Of a stretch of 64,000 nucleotides of DNA, positions 17,847-27,057 are shown in pieces. Under the pieces are notes generated by a model. It was not told the origin of the DNA and did not search any database. It was given only the letters and a program-made list of their open reading frames with translations. Every line of letters starts with the position of its first letter. The first letter of the stretch is position 1. The stretch comes from Gemmatimonas sp. (GTDB taxonomy: Bacteria > Gemmatimonadota > Gemmatimonadetes > Gemmatimonadales > Gemmatimonadaceae). Made by a program: the position numbers and the translations under genes. The stretch spans positions 124,001-188,000 of the forward strand of contig NZ_JAPZSK010000017.1 in assembly GCF_027531815.1 (NCBI RefSeq). The letters run 5' to 3'.

Positions 17847-18458
17847 GTGCGGGTCGCCATCGTGGGAGGGCCGGGGATCGGCAAGAGCACGCTCGTGCGT
17901 CAGCTGGGTGATCTGTATCGCTACGGCTCGTACGGCGAGGGAGAGCAGGGGGTATGGGACCCGCGCGTGCTGGCCGACATCGAGGCCGGGCGCAATCCGG
18001 TCGGGGTGACCGCGTACTTTGCGCGGCTGTACGACGCGAACTATCGCCATGCGGCCACGCACGACGAACCCGGGGCCGTGGTGCTGGTGGAGGGGGCGCA
18101 GATCACGCTGGAAGCGCACATCGCCGAGTATCCGCCGGAGACGCACGCCGCGTTGCAGGAGGTGGTGGGCATGGGCGCCCACTGGTGTCCCGACCGCACC
18201 ATCGTGCTGACGTCGGGGACCGACACGATCGAGAAGCACATCCGGCTGCGCCGTCGTCCGCACGAGGAAGTGCAACGGATGATCGAGCGGTTCCGGCTCA
18301 TCGACGCGGAATTCCGGCGACTGGCGCCGCAGCACGCCGGTGCGGTGCTGGTGGATCGCGACGGCATGGAGTTTCATACGCGCGAAGGGCTGCAGGCGGT
18401 CGCCGCGGCGGCGGGGCTGCCGCCGTTTCCCGAGATCCCGTACGAGCAGCTCGACTGA
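17847..18458 (+). CDS. P-loop NTPase, nucleoside/nucleotide-kinase-like ATPase
   Basis: 203 residues from a GTG start. A Walker A motif GGPGIGKST lies at residues 7-15. A Walker-B-like VVLVEGAQITLE occurs near residue 85, and an Arg-rich lid IRLRRRPHEEVQRMIERFRL near 130. The layout resembles AAA_28/kinase-like P-loop proteins such as deoxynucleoside or adenylyl kinases. No specific family could be assigned. It stands alone between the EamA gene and a convergent lipoprotein gene. A possible 32-codon frame (GTG at 17748) ends directly before its start codon but has no support. Confidence 0.65.
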   Translation: MRVAIVGGPGIGKSTLVRQLGDLYRYGSYGEGEQGVWDPRVLADIEAGRNPVGVTAYFARLYDANYRHAATHDEPGAVVLVEGAQITLEAHIAEYPPETHAALQEVVGMGAHWCPDRTIVLTSGTDTIEKHIRLRRRPHEEVQRMIERFRLIDAEFRRLAPQHAGAVLVDRDGMEFHTREGLQAVAAAAGLPPFPEIPYEQLD

Positions 18459-18471
18459 CGACCGCCGCCGC

Positions 18472-18487
18472 GCTCCCGGTTGGGAGC
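18472..18487. terminator. Short hairpin between convergent genes
   Basis: GCTCCC-GGTT-GGGAGC forms a 6-bp stem between the ends of the P-loop gene and the leftward lipoprotein gene. There is no T-run on either side, so termination is only plausible. Confidence 0.35.
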
Positions 18488-18504
18488 CGCGTGATCAGGC
18501 CACG

Positions 18505-19395
18505 TTAGCGCACGGGTACGCGGCTGTGCTGCCACACGAAGCGGGACCCCGTGGCGGGATCGAGCCCCGGGACGAGCGTGCTCACGACGAGTGGGGTGCT
18601 TACGGTCACGGCCCGTCCGAGCTCGGTGTGGAAGCGTGCAGAGACGAGATCGCTCACGGCCGCCACGTCGCGTACACTGCTGTACAGGCGCAGCGGCCCG
18701 GTGGGAGGGAGATTGAGCTGCGTCCAGGTGGTGGTACGGTCGGCAAGCAGCTGCAGTGCACCGGCGGCGTCACGCGTGTACCCCGCATCGCCGCCGGTCA
18801 CGATGCTGCGGGCCTTGGTTGCCCGGGGGATCACCCAGGCCTCGAGAGCGCCGTCGGCGACCGTGACCGGTACCACCGAGAAGGGGCGAGCACGCTTGCT
18901 CCAGGTGGGGCGCACGAGGACCGTGACGTCGCGGGCGAGCTTGGCGGCGCGCGCCAGGCGCGCGGTGTCGACCGGGTCGGTGTAGCGCGGCCGTGCCCCA
19001 TCGAGACGCACGAGCTGCAAGCGGCGCACGGTGGTGTACGCGCTGTCGATGTCGTACACGCCCCCCACCGGTACGCCATCGGCCGTCCGCTCACACACGA
19101 TGGCCCGCGGCGCCCGCGCTGCCGGCCCGTAGGTGCCTTCGGCGCGCAGCCGGGCGACGGTGGCCGTGCACTGCAGCCAGAAGCTGACCGCCCGGGCGCG
19201 CAGGTCGGCCGCGGCGAACTGCTCGGCAAAGCCGGACGGCAGCCCCGAGGCGTCGGGGACGGGGGTGGGCTCGGCGGGCGCGGCGCGCACCGGCACGGCA
19301 TCGGGCGCTGCCGCCGGTGTTCGGCCGGCGCAGGCGCCTGCCACAAGCAGGGAGAGAACCGGCGAGACAAGGCGACGGGCGCGACGCAGCGGCAT
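18505..19395 (-). CDS. Putative lipoprotein, unknown function
   Basis: The ATG at 19395 is chosen because it opens a lipoprotein signal (MPLRRARRLVSPVLSLLVAG then AC); the frame is open further upstream only through a simple repeat. 296 residues. The mature protein has a Pro/Ala-rich linker and then a mixed domain with FWLQCTATVARLRAEGTYG and VPVGGVYDIDSAY; no family is recognised. Two Cys (in FWLQC and IVCER) could pair. It is divergent from queD across a spacer that holds a (GACG)7 tract. Confidence 0.65.
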   Translation of the reverse strand: MPLRRARRLVSPVLSLLVAGACAGRTPAAAPDAVPVRAAPAEPTPVPDASGLPSGFAEQFAAADLRARAVSFWLQCTATVARLRAEGTYGPAARAPRAIVCERTADGVPVGGVYDIDSAYTTVRRLQLVRLDGARPRYTDPVDTARLARAAKLARDVTVLVRPTWSKRARPFSVVPVTVADGALEAWVIPRATKARSIVTGGDAGYTRDAAGALQLLADRTTTWTQLNLPPTGPLRLYSSVRDVAAVSDLVSARFHTELGRAVTVSTPLVVSTLVPGLDPATGSRFVWQHSRVPVR

Positions 19396-19433
19396 GACAA
19401 GCGGGTAAGGAGGAGGCGATCGCGAGCGCAACA

Positions 19434-19461
19434 GACGGACGGACGGACGGACGGACGGACG
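19434..19461. repeat. Tetranucleotide microsatellite (GACG)7
   Basis: Seven perfect copies of GACG lie between the divergent lipoprotein and queD starts, 38 bases upstream of the lipoprotein ATG. Copy-number change by slippage could shift promoter spacing without altering a protein. Confidence 0.9.
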
Positions 19462-19507
19462 ACACAAGGTAGCCGCAGGGGTCGCGAGGCGCGTGCTACA
19501 TTCACGC

Positions 19508-19891
19508 ATGTCTGCGTCCCGCCCCGTCTCCGTCGAGCTATACAAGCAGTTCACGGTGGAAGCTGCCCACCGCCTGCCGAACGTCCCGCCCGGTCACAAG
19601 TGCGCTCGACTGCACGGGCACTCGTTTGGCATCGAACTGCGGGTGAGTGGTCCACTGGATCCCGCGCTGGGGTGGGTCATGGACTTCGCGGAGATCAAGA
19701 CGGCGTTTCAGCCGCTCTACGACCAGCTCGACCATCATTATCTGAACGACATCCCCGGCCTGGAGAATCCCACGAGTGAGGTGCTGGCCGTGTGGATCTG
19801 GGAACGTCTCAAGCCGGTGCTGCCGCTGCTGAGCGCCGTGGTGGTGCGCGAGACGTGTACGTCGGGGTGCGAGTACCGGGGTCCGGCGTAG
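19508..19891 (+). CDS. queD: 6-carboxytetrahydropterin synthase / 6-pyruvoyl tetrahydropterin synthase family
   Basis: 127 residues from the ATG at 19508 (a GTG at 19493 is also in frame). Catalytic Cys32 and zinc ligands His21, His36 and His38 (AAHRLP and CARLHGHSF) have the same spacing as in E. coli QueD (His16, Cys27, His31, His33). [10 protein letters not shown] segment and the C-terminal [13 protein letters not shown] complete the family pattern. The enzyme makes 6-carboxy-5,6,7,8-tetrahydropterin for queuosine-type tRNA modification. No other queuosine gene is nearby. The next gene is a ZnuD-like receptor; zinc-repressed QueD paralogues are known elsewhere, so this copy may be a zinc-starvation form (inference). 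A TACATT hexamer ends 5 bases before the ATG. Confidence 0.9.
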   Translation: MSASRPVSVELYKQFTVEAAHRLPNVPPGHKCARLHGHSFGIELRVSGPLDPALGWVMDFAEIKTAFQPLYDQLDHHYLNDIPGLENPTSEVLAVWIWERLKPVLPLLSAVVVRETCTSGCEYRGPA

Positions 19892-19939
19892 ATCGATCGG
19901 CGCGCCGTGCAACGCGCGGCACTTACATGATTGACCGTT

Positions 19940-19965
19940 CTCATTATGCTTCAATGTGTAATGAG
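19940..19965. promoter_or_regulatory. Inverted repeat CTCATTA-N12-TAATGAG at receptor start
   Basis: Seven-base arms flank a 12-base spacer, and the right arm covers the ATG at 19961. It is one of the few A+T-rich stretches here. It could be a repressor site or an mRNA hairpin that hides the start codon. It contains a half-site resembling Fur/Zur boxes (TTCTCATTAT) but no complete match. Confidence 0.4.
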
Positions 19966-22381
19966 CGCCTCCTTCCGCCTTCGCGTTCGCTTCAGGTTTC
20001 GGCACGTCGCACGTGGGTGTGCGTTGCTGACCGGAGCGGCGGTGGCCACCGTGATGACCTTCGCGGTGCCGCTCCGGGCGCAGGAGACGCACGGCGCGCT
20101 GCGGCACCTGCACGGGGTGGTGGAAGCGGGGGAGAGCGGCCGTCCCATTCGCGACGCAGACGTGGTGGTGAGCTGGAGCCTGCGCACCGGTGACCGCGTG
20201 GCCGAGCAGTCGGCGCGTGAGCGCACCGATGGCAACGGGCGCTTCGATCTTCGTGATCTGCCGCCGCAGGTGGTGAGTCTGCGCGTGCGGGCGCTGGGCT
20301 ACGCGCCGTTTGTCCGCGATGTGGATCTGCGTGACGCCGACCGCCTGCTCACGGTGCATCTCGACGTGGCGACGACGGTGCTGCAGGAGGTGGCGGTACG
20401 GGCCGACACGGCTCCGGAACGGTTGTCGCGGGTTGCGGCGACGAGCACGCTCGACGCGCGCACGCTGGCGGCCACGCGGGGCCAGACGTTGGGCGAGACC
20501 ATCAAGAACCTGCCCGGTGTCACGGTCATCCAGTTCGGCCCCAGCATTGCCAAACCGGTGATTCGCGGGCTCAACTCGCAGCGGGTGCTGGTCATGAACG
20601 GCGGCCTGCGCCAGGAAGATCAGCAGTGGGGCACCGAGCATGCCCCCAACATCGACAGCTTCGAAGCCGATGCGGTCACGGTGGTGCGCGGCGCGGCCAC
20701 GGTGCTGTACGGTCCCGATGCCCTGGGGGGCGTCGTGCGTGTGGATCACGCGGCATTGCCCGACACGGGGGGGCTGCGTGGCACCGTGGCGCTCAATGCC
20801 TTCTCCAACAGTCGGCAAGGTGCCGTGTCGGTTGGCGTGCAGGGGGCGGATCTGTCGCTGCCGGGCATTGGCACGACCGGCTACCGCGTGCGTCTGACCT
20901 CACGGCTGGCCGGCAACGGCGGGGCGCCCGACTACTATCTCACCAACACCGGGTTCCGGGAGCTCAACGGGAGCGTGGCGCTGGGGGTCGCGCGCGACTG
21001 GGGACGCGCCGAGGTTTCGCTGACGCGCTTCAGCACCGAGCTGGGCGTGCTGCGGCAGGCGCATGTGGGCAATGCCAACGACCTGGCGCGGGCGATGAGC
21101 GGCGCGCCCCCCGATTCGGCGTTCAGCTACGCCATCGGGCGCCCCAACCAGCGTGTGGCGCACACCACCTTTCGTGTGCGCACCGTGCGCACGTTCGAAC
21201 AGGCCGGCGACCTCGAGGTGGTGTACGGGCTGCAGTACAACCACCGTCGCGAATACGACAACCACGGTCCCCTGCGCTTCCGCAACGAACCAGCGTTCAA
21301 TCTCAAGCTGTTCAGCAACGCGCTGGATGTGCGGTGGACGCACCCGCGCTGGAAGGGATGGCGCGGCACGGTGGGCACCAGTGCCATTGCGCAGGGCAAC
21401 CAGACGCTGGGCAAGGCGTTCCTGATTCCCGGTTACGACCTGTGGCAGGGGGCCGTGTACGCGCAGGAAGAGCTGGCGATCGGGCGTCTGTCGATCAACA
21501 CCGGGTTGCGCGGCGATGCCATTTCGCAGACCACGATTGCCTTTGCCGACGCGGGCATTCGCAGTCCGGCCGGTACGAAGTCGTGGCGCAACATGGCCGG
21601 TTCGCTGGGTGCCGCATATCTGGTGCGCGACGGGCTCGACGTGGGGGTGCGCCTGGCGCGGGCGTGGCGGCCACCCACCGTCAACGAGCGCTACGCGCAG
21701 GGGGTGCACCATGGCACGGCGCAGTACGAGCTGGGCGATGCGGATCTCTCGAGTGAGCAGTCGGTGGGCGTGGAGGGTACGCTGCGCTTCCGCCGTCGCT
21801 CGCTGCAGGTGGATGCGGCCACGTACTCCAACCGCGTGAACGGCTTCATCTATCTGCAGCCCACGCAGCCGATTCAGACGATTCGCGGCGCCTTCCCGGG
21901 CTTCCGGTATGCCCAGGCCGATGCCCGCCTGCGTGGCGTGGAGCTGGCCACGTCGTACACCCCGCACACGCGGGTGCAGTTCACCGCCAACGGCACCGTG
22001 GTGCGCGGCACGAACCGGCGTACCGACGAACCGCTGTTCGATATGCCAGCCGATCGCCTCTCGCTCAACGCACGCCTGCTGGGCTCGCGGGGGGGCGGTC
22101 AGGATCCGTCATCGTGGCACCTGGGGATGGGCACGTTGCTGGTGCGCCAGCAGGACGGCGTGCCCAATGGCACGGTCTATACGCTTCCCACGGCCGGCTA
22201 TGCCCTGCTGCAGCTCGAGGCGGGGATCCAGCGTTGGAATCTCCTGGGGCGACGTGCGGATATGTCACTGTCGGTGAACAACGCCCTCGACACACGCTAT
22301 CGCGACTACCTGAGTCGCTACCGGCTGTTCGTGAACGACGCCGGGCGGGATGTAGTACTGCGGCTGACCATGCCGTTCTGA
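19961..22381 (+). CDS. TonB-dependent receptor, ZnuD-like
   Basis: 806 residues from the ATG at 19961, which opens a signal peptide ending PLRAQ; a TTG at 19931 is in frame but unlikely. Domains: carboxypeptidase-regulatory fold (~40-125), plug (~140-250) with IRGLNSQRVLVMNGGLRQED, then QQWGTEHAPNIDSFEADAVT and VVRGAATVLYGPDALGG, and a 22-strand barrel ending RDVVLRLTMPF. The plug wording is that of the ZnuD/heme-like subgroup, where WGxEHAP is common. The lipoprotein that follows 61 bases downstream belongs to a family that accompanies this receptor type. Zinc or another metal complex is the favoured substrate, by analogy only. Confidence 0.82.
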   Translation: MSASFRLRVRFRFRHVARGCALLTGAAVATVMTFAVPLRAQETHGALRHLHGVVEAGESGRPIRDADVVVSWSLRTGDRVAEQSARERTDGNGRFDLRDLPPQVVSLRVRALGYAPFVRDVDLRDADRLLTVHLDVATTVLQEVAVRADTAPERLSRVAATSTLDARTLAATRGQTLGETIKNLPGVTVIQFGPSIAKPVIRGLNSQRVLVMNGGLRQEDQQWGTEHAPNIDSFEADAVTVVRGAATVLYGPDALGGVVRVDHAALPDTGGLRGTVALNAFSNSRQGAVSVGVQGADLSLPGIGTTGYRVRLTSRLAGNGGAPDYYLTNTGFRELNGSVALGVARDWGRAEVSLTRFSTELGVLRQAHVGNANDLARAMSGAPPDSAFSYAIGRPNQRVAHTTFRVRTVRTFEQAGDLEVVYGLQYNHRREYDNHGPLRFRNEPAFNLKLFSNALDVRWTHPRWKGWRGTVGTSAIAQGNQTLGKAFLIPGYDLWQGAVYAQEELAIGRLSINTGLRGDAISQTTIAFADAGIRSPAGTKSWRNMAGSLGAAYLVRDGLDVGVRLARAWRPPTVNERYAQGVHHGTAQYELGDADLSSEQSVGVEGTLRFRRRSLQVDAATYSNRVNGFIYLQPTQPIQTIRGAFPGFRYAQADARLRGVELATSYTPHTRVQFTANGTVVRGTNRRTDEPLFDMPADRLSLNARLLGSRGGGQDPSSWHLGMGTLLVRQQDGVPNGTVYTLPTAGYALLQLEAGIQRWNLLGRRADMSLSVNNALDTRYRDYLSRYRLFVNDAGRDVVLRLTMPF

Positions 22382-22442
22382 CCGGCGCGCCGGGGCGCGC
22401 CACCTGTGGGACTCTTCACCCTTCACACTCATGGAGCATCCG

Positions 22443-23006
22443 ATGTCGAAGTTCTCGTCGCGCCGCTGGATGGCGCTTGGTTCCGGTCTGCTGGTTTCGC
22501 TCGCCGCCTGCGGTGACTCGTCCACGGCCCCCGGCGGTGAGTCGGAAGTGATCTCGCGCGTGACGCTCACGCTCACGCCGCCCACCGGCGCGGCGCTCAC
22601 CACGTACATCGACGACGCCGACGGCAGCGGCCCCACGGCACCGTCGGCGCAGGTGGCCATTCCGGCACTGGTGCGCGGGGTGACGTACACGGGCAGCGTG
22701 CGTTTCGAAAACCGCCTGGTGAACCCGGTCGAGGACATCACGGCCGAAGTGCAGAAGGAATCGAATGAGCATCGCGTCTTCTTCACCGTCACGGGCACCG
22801 GCGTGACCGTCACGACGACCGACAACGACGGTCAGGGTCGCCCGCTCGGTCTGCGCTTCACCAAGGCCGTGGCTGGTACGGCCACGGCGGGTACGACGCG
22901 TGTCGTGCTGTGCCACTACGACGATTCGCCGAAGGCGGCGTCGGCCACGTCGTGCACCGGGGACACCGACATCGACGTGACGTTCGCGCACACGATCGCG
23001 CCGTAA
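22443..23006 (+). CDS. Receptor-associated lipoprotein (so-called type 1 periplasmic-binding-fold family)
   Basis: 187 residues. A signal peptide with lipobox LAAC puts the lipidated Cys near residue 23. The body shows VISRVTLTLTPPTGA, DADGSGPTAP, LVRGVTYTGSVRF, NPVEDITAEVQKES and NEHRVFFTV, matching a ~180-residue lipoprotein family found next to TonB receptors in Bacteroidota. Its C-terminal third has two Cys (VVLCHYDD and TSCTGDTD) and several acidic residues that could bind metal. It follows the receptor with the same orientation and probably forms an outer-membrane uptake pair. Confidence 0.7.
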   Translation: MSKFSSRRWMALGSGLLVSLAACGDSSTAPGGESEVISRVTLTLTPPTGAALTTYIDDADGSGPTAPSAQVAIPALVRGVTYTGSVRFENRLVNPVEDITAEVQKESNEHRVFFTVTGTGVTVTTTDNDGQGRPLGLRFTKAVAGTATAGTTRVVLCHYDDSPKAASATSCTGDTDIDVTFAHTIAP

Positions 23007-23026
23007 CGATTGCGTCGGCCAGGGAT

Positions 23027-23056
23027 CGCCTCCGGTGCGAAACGGCACCGGGGGCG
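23027..23056 (+). terminator. 12-bp hairpin downstream of receptor-lipoprotein pair
   Basis: CGCCTCCGGTGC pairs with GCACCGGGGGCG (one G-T wobble) around a 6-base loop, 20 bases after the lipoprotein stop. No T-run follows, so it may stabilise mRNA ends or act with Rho. Confidence 0.4.
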
Positions 23057-23087
23057 CAGGCGGATGGATCATCCTCCGGAGACTGCC

Positions 23088-24533
23088 ATGCAACGTGCCC
23101 GCCGTCTCGCGCGGTGGATGCCGGTCGTCAGCCTGATGCTGACGACCAGCGCCTGCGCCACCAATCCCGTGACGGGACGGCGCGAGCTGTCGCTGGTGTC
23201 GGAGGCGCAGGAGGTGCAAATGGGGCGCGATGCCTCCCGTGGCGATCTGCAGCGGGTCGGTACGGTGGCCAATCCGGCAGCGCAGGCGCTGGTGCGGCGC
23301 ATCGGGGCCCAGATGGCGGCCACGTCGGAACGGCCGGGGCTGCCGTGGGAATTTCACGTGCTCGACGACGCGGCGGTGAACGCCTTTGCGTATCCCGGGG
23401 GATTCATCTTCGTGACGCGGGGGCTCCTGACGCACCTGAACAGCGAAGCCGAGTTGGCGGAGGTGATCGGTCACGAGATCGGTCACGTGACGGCGCGACA
23501 CAGCGCCGCGCAGATGAGTCAGGCCACGCTGGCCCAACTGGGGTTGGCGGGGGCAAGTATCTTCTCGCCCCAGATTGCCCGCTACGGCGACCTGCTTGGC
23601 ACCGGAGCGTCGCTGCTTTTCCTCAAGTTTGGCCGTGACGACGAGCTGCAGGCCGATGCGCTCGGCTTCCGGTACTCGCTGGCGCAGGGATACGACGTGC
23701 GCGAGTCGCCGAAAGTGTTCACTACACTCGGACGCCTGAGTGGCGGGGCAGGCCGCGTTCCCGAATGGCAGAGCACCCACCCCGACCCGGGGAACCGCGT
23801 GCAGCGGGCAGAGCAGCGTATCGCCGAAACGCCGGCCACCGCGTTTGCCAACGCGCGGGTGAATCGGCCGGAGTACCTGCGGTTGCTCGACGGCATGGTC
23901 TTCGGTGAGAACCCGCGAAACGGTTTCTTCGACCGCTCGCGCTTTCTGCACCCCGATTTGCGCTTCCAGCTCGATTTCCCCGGTGGCTGGAAGACCTCGA
24001 ACCAGCCCGACGCGGTGATTGCCGTGAGCGCCGACCACGGCGCGCAGATTCAGCTGGTCCCGGGACAGGGGACGCCGATGCAGGCGTTGCAGGGGCTGCT
24101 GCAGCGTCCGGGCGTCACGGTCAGGCAGTCGGCGCAAACGACGGTGAACGGGATTCCCGCCGTGATGGCGGCGTTCGACGCACAGCTCGAGCGGGGGGTA
24201 CTGAACGGCCTGGCCATGGCGGTGCGCTACGGCGAGGTGACCTACGTCCTGCTGGGGCTCACCGTGCCGCAGGTGGCGGCCCAGCACGGTCCCTCCATCG
24301 ACGCCGCGTTGCGTTCGTTCCGCCCACTCACCGACCCGGCAGCCCTCAATGTGCAGCCCGCACGCGTGCAGCTGGTGACGCTGGACGAGGCGATGACCGG
24401 GCAGCAGTTCGTGCAGCGGTTTCCCAGCACCGTGTCCGCCGAGCAGGTGTACGTGATCAACGGCATCGAGGCCGGGACGTCGCTGCCGCGCGGGATGCTG
24501 CTGAAGCGGGTGGTGGGGGGCGTGGGGCGGTAG
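23088..24533 (+). CDS. M48-family metalloprotease lipoprotein (Oma1/BepA-like)
   Basis: 481 residues from the ATG at 23088, which has a GGAG ribosome site and begins a lipoprotein signal (MQRARRLARWMP then TTSAC). The Zn protease motif HEIGHVTARH is present, with the third ligand Glu in DDELQADALGF. The region ATNPVTGRRELSLVSEAQE is typical of the BepA/YfgC group that clears misassembled outer-membrane proteins. The last ~200 residues are a separate domain following LRFQLDFPGGW. Such proteases act in the periplasm; lipidation would anchor this one. Confidence 0.88.
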   Translation: MQRARRLARWMPVVSLMLTTSACATNPVTGRRELSLVSEAQEVQMGRDASRGDLQRVGTVANPAAQALVRRIGAQMAATSERPGLPWEFHVLDDAAVNAFAYPGGFIFVTRGLLTHLNSEAELAEVIGHEIGHVTARHSAAQMSQATLAQLGLAGASIFSPQIARYGDLLGTGASLLFLKFGRDDELQADALGFRYSLAQGYDVRESPKVFTTLGRLSGGAGRVPEWQSTHPDPGNRVQRAEQRIAETPATAFANARVNRPEYLRLLDGMVFGENPRNGFFDRSRFLHPDLRFQLDFPGGWKTSNQPDAVIAVSADHGAQIQLVPGQGTPMQALQGLLQRPGVTVRQSAQTTVNGIPAVMAAFDAQLERGVLNGLAMAVRYGEVTYVLLGLTVPQVAAQHGPSIDAALRSFRPLTDPAALNVQPARVQLVTLDEAMTGQQFVQRFPSTVSAEQVYVINGIEAGTSLPRGMLLKRVVGGVGR

Positions 24534-24639
24534 CCGGGTTTTCCGCGTTCGGGGTTGATGACCCGCGCGCCGATCTGCACACTCATGGGCGAGCGCGTGG
24601 CGAGCCGAGCCGCGCCGGTGGTCCCTCTCCTCCCCGCCC

Positions 24640-27057
24640 ATGTCCGTACCCTTCCGCTCCGCCCTGGCCAGCGCCCTGCTGCTGGCTCCCACGCTCGTCG
24701 GCGCGCAGCACGCCCGCGTGACGGCCGATGATTATGCGCGCGCCGAACAGCTGCTCCCCTGGAACGCCAGCCGTCTGGTGACGGGAGACGAAGTCGCCCC
24801 CACGTTTCTCAAGGACGGCAACCGCTTCTGGTACCGCAACAAGACGCGCAGCGGCGCCGAGTACGTGCTGGTGGATCCCGTGAGCAACACGCGCAGCCTG
24901 CTCTTCGACCACGCGCGTCTCGCGGCCACGATGAGCCTGGCCGCCGACACCACGTACGACCCCGACCGGCTGCCGTTCCGCGCCTTCCGGTTCGGTGCCG
25001 ATGGCGACGACGAACGCACCATCGAGTTCCGCACGGGGAAGCGGCAGTTCGCCTGCGATATCGTGACGTACAACTGCGTGGCGAAGGACACGACGTACAA
25101 CGAAGCGCCGTTCGTGCTCTCCCCCGACAAGAAGCTCGAAGTGTTCGTGCAGGGCCACGATCTGTACGTGCGTCCGCGCGGCGGCAAGGGTGACACGGTT
25201 CGGCTCACCACCGATGGCGTGGAGTACTTCGCCTACGGCGTCACCGCGATCACGCCGCAGCAGCAGTTGCGCGGCAACCGCACGCGGCGCCCCAACGTGC
25301 GCTGGAGCCCCGACTCGAAGAAGCTGCTGGTGGTGCGCACCGACCAGCGCAACGTGGGCCTCATGCCGTACGTGAGCTACACGTCGCAGCGGCCGCGGCT
25401 GTTCACGCAGCCGTACGCCCTGCCGGGCGACAGCATCGTGCCCACGCCGCACTACTACGTGATCGATGTGCCGACGAAGCGCAGCACCAAGGTTGAGCTG
25501 CCGGTGCGCTTCAACATCGCCAGCATCGGCGGGTCGTTGCGCGACTCCACGTGGACGCCGACCTCGGACAAGGCGTACATCAGCGGGTTGGCGCGCGCCT
25601 CCAAGGCGGCCTATCTGGTGGAAGTGGACGCGACCACCGGCAAGGGCACACTCATCGCGAAGGACACCGGCAAGACGTACGTGGAGCTGGCGAGCCCGCG
25701 CGATCCGGAAAGCTGGTACGTGCTCAAGTCGGGCGAGGTGATCTGGTGGTCGGAGCGTGATGGCTACGGTCATCTGTGGCTGCTGGGCAAGGACGGCAGC
25801 GTGAAGCGCCAGATCACGAGCGGCACGTGGCAGGTGGGCGCGGTGCAGCACGTGGATGAAGGCACACGCTCGGTGTGGTTCACGGCCCGGGGCCGCGAAA
25901 CCGATCAGCTCGTGTACAACACGCACCTTTATCGGACAGGCCTCGATGGTGGCGCGATCCAGCGGCTCACCCCGGACACGCTCAACCACGACATCACCGT
26001 GAGCCCGAGCGGGCGCTTCGTGGTGGATCGGGCGAGCGCCATTCACGTGGCGCCGGTCACGGTGCTGCGCGACGCGGCCACCGGGCGCGTGCTGCGCACG
26101 CTGGAGAAGGCCGATGTGTCACAGCTCGTGGCGCAGGGGTGGAAGCGGGCGGTGCCGTTCACCGTGAAGGCGCGCGACGGCCTGACGGACATTCACGGCG
26201 TGATGTACCTGCCGGCCAAGCTCGACAGCGCGCGGCGGTACCCCATCATCTCGCACATCTACCCGGGGCCGCAGGTGGGGTCGGTGGGCGCGTGGAGCTT
26301 CAAGAGCAGCGGGGAGCCGTTCGCACTCGCGGAGCTGGGCTTCGTGGTAGTCCAGATCGACCACCTCGGCACGCCGGGGCGCTCGAAGGCCTTCCACGAC
26401 AACTACTACGGCAACTTCACCGACAACGGCCTCCCCGACCATATCGCGGCCATCAAGCAGCTGGGCGCGCGCCACGCCTTCATCGACCTGTCGCGTGTGG
26501 GCATCTTCGGCCACTCCGGTGGCGGCTTCGCCAGCACCGACGCGCTGCTGCGCTACCCGGAGTTCTTCTCGGTGGCGGTGTCGGGAGCGGGCAACCACGA
26601 CAATCGCTCCTACAACATCTACTGGGCCGAGAAGTACCAGGGGCTCCTGCGCCGCGACAGCACCCGTCGGGGCGAGGACAACTTCACGGCGTCTGCCAAC
26701 AAGACGTATGCGGCCAACCTGCGTGGCAAGCTGCTGCTCATGCACGGCGATATGGATGACAACGTGCACCCCGCCATGACCATCCAGGTGGTGGACGAGC
26801 TGATCAAGGCGAACCGTGATTTCGACCTGATCATGGCCCCCAACCGGGCGCACGGGCTCAACGAGGCCTATTTCATTCGCCGTCGCTGGGATTACTTCGT
26901 GCAGCACCTGGCCATGGCCATTCCGCCGGACAGCTACAAGATGACGCCGGCGGCCGGGCAGGGCGGCTTCAGTACCGACGATGGTCCCGACGCGAACGAG
27001 CTGTGGAATCGCGGCGCCTTCGACGAACTGCTCGTGCCGGTGATCACGCCGTACTGA
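24640..27057 (+). CDS. S9 family peptidase (dipeptidyl peptidase IV-type)
   Basis: 805 residues with a signal peptide (LASALLLAPTLVGAQ). The N-terminal two-thirds forms a DPP-IV beta-propeller (RWSPDSKKLLVVRTDQRNVG, IWWSERDGYGHLWLLGKDG). The C-terminal catalytic domain (~residues 540-780) has the nucleophile GHSGGGFA, the Asp in HGDMDDNVHP and the His in NRAHGLNE, so the triad is complete. These periplasmic or secreted serine peptidases cleave X-Pro or X-Ala dipeptides from peptides. The gene is followed by a repeat-filled convergent spacer. No ribosome site stands out before the ATG. Confidence 0.92.
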   Translation: MSVPFRSALASALLLAPTLVGAQHARVTADDYARAEQLLPWNASRLVTGDEVAPTFLKDGNRFWYRNKTRSGAEYVLVDPVSNTRSLLFDHARLAATMSLAADTTYDPDRLPFRAFRFGADGDDERTIEFRTGKRQFACDIVTYNCVAKDTTYNEAPFVLSPDKKLEVFVQGHDLYVRPRGGKGDTVRLTTDGVEYFAYGVTAITPQQQLRGNRTRRPNVRWSPDSKKLLVVRTDQRNVGLMPYVSYTSQRPRLFTQPYALPGDSIVPTPHYYVIDVPTKRSTKVELPVRFNIASIGGSLRDSTWTPTSDKAYISGLARASKAAYLVEVDATTGKGTLIAKDTGKTYVELASPRDPESWYVLKSGEVIWWSERDGYGHLWLLGKDGSVKRQITSGTWQVGAVQHVDEGTRSVWFTARGRETDQLVYNTHLYRTGLDGGAIQRLTPDTLNHDITVSPSGRFVVDRASAIHVAPVTVLRDAATGRVLRTLEKADVSQLVAQGWKRAVPFTVKARDGLTDIHGVMYLPAKLDSARRYPIISHIYPGPQVGSVGAWSFKSSGEPFALAELGFVVVQIDHLGTPGRSKAFHDNYYGNFTDNGLPDHIAAIKQLGARHAFIDLSRVGIFGHSGGGFASTDALLRYPEFFSVAVSGAGNHDNRSYNIYWAEKYQGLLRRDSTRRGEDNFTASANKTYAANLRGKLLLMHGDMDDNVHPAMTIQVVDELIKANRDFDLIMAPNRAHGLNEAYFIRRRWDYFVQHLAMAIPPDSYKMTPAAGQGGFSTDDGPDANELWNRGAFDELLVPVITPY

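Noticed and set aside
19931-19965. Fur box upstream of the ZnuD-like receptor
   Set aside because: Only one half-site (TTCTCATTAT) fits; the other half does not match.
22416-24692. A 758-codon open frame on the minus strand opposite the lipoprotein and M48 protease genes
   Set aside because: Composition is His/Arg/Gln-rich with no domain or signal; it mirrors real genes on the plus strand, a common effect of high G+C.
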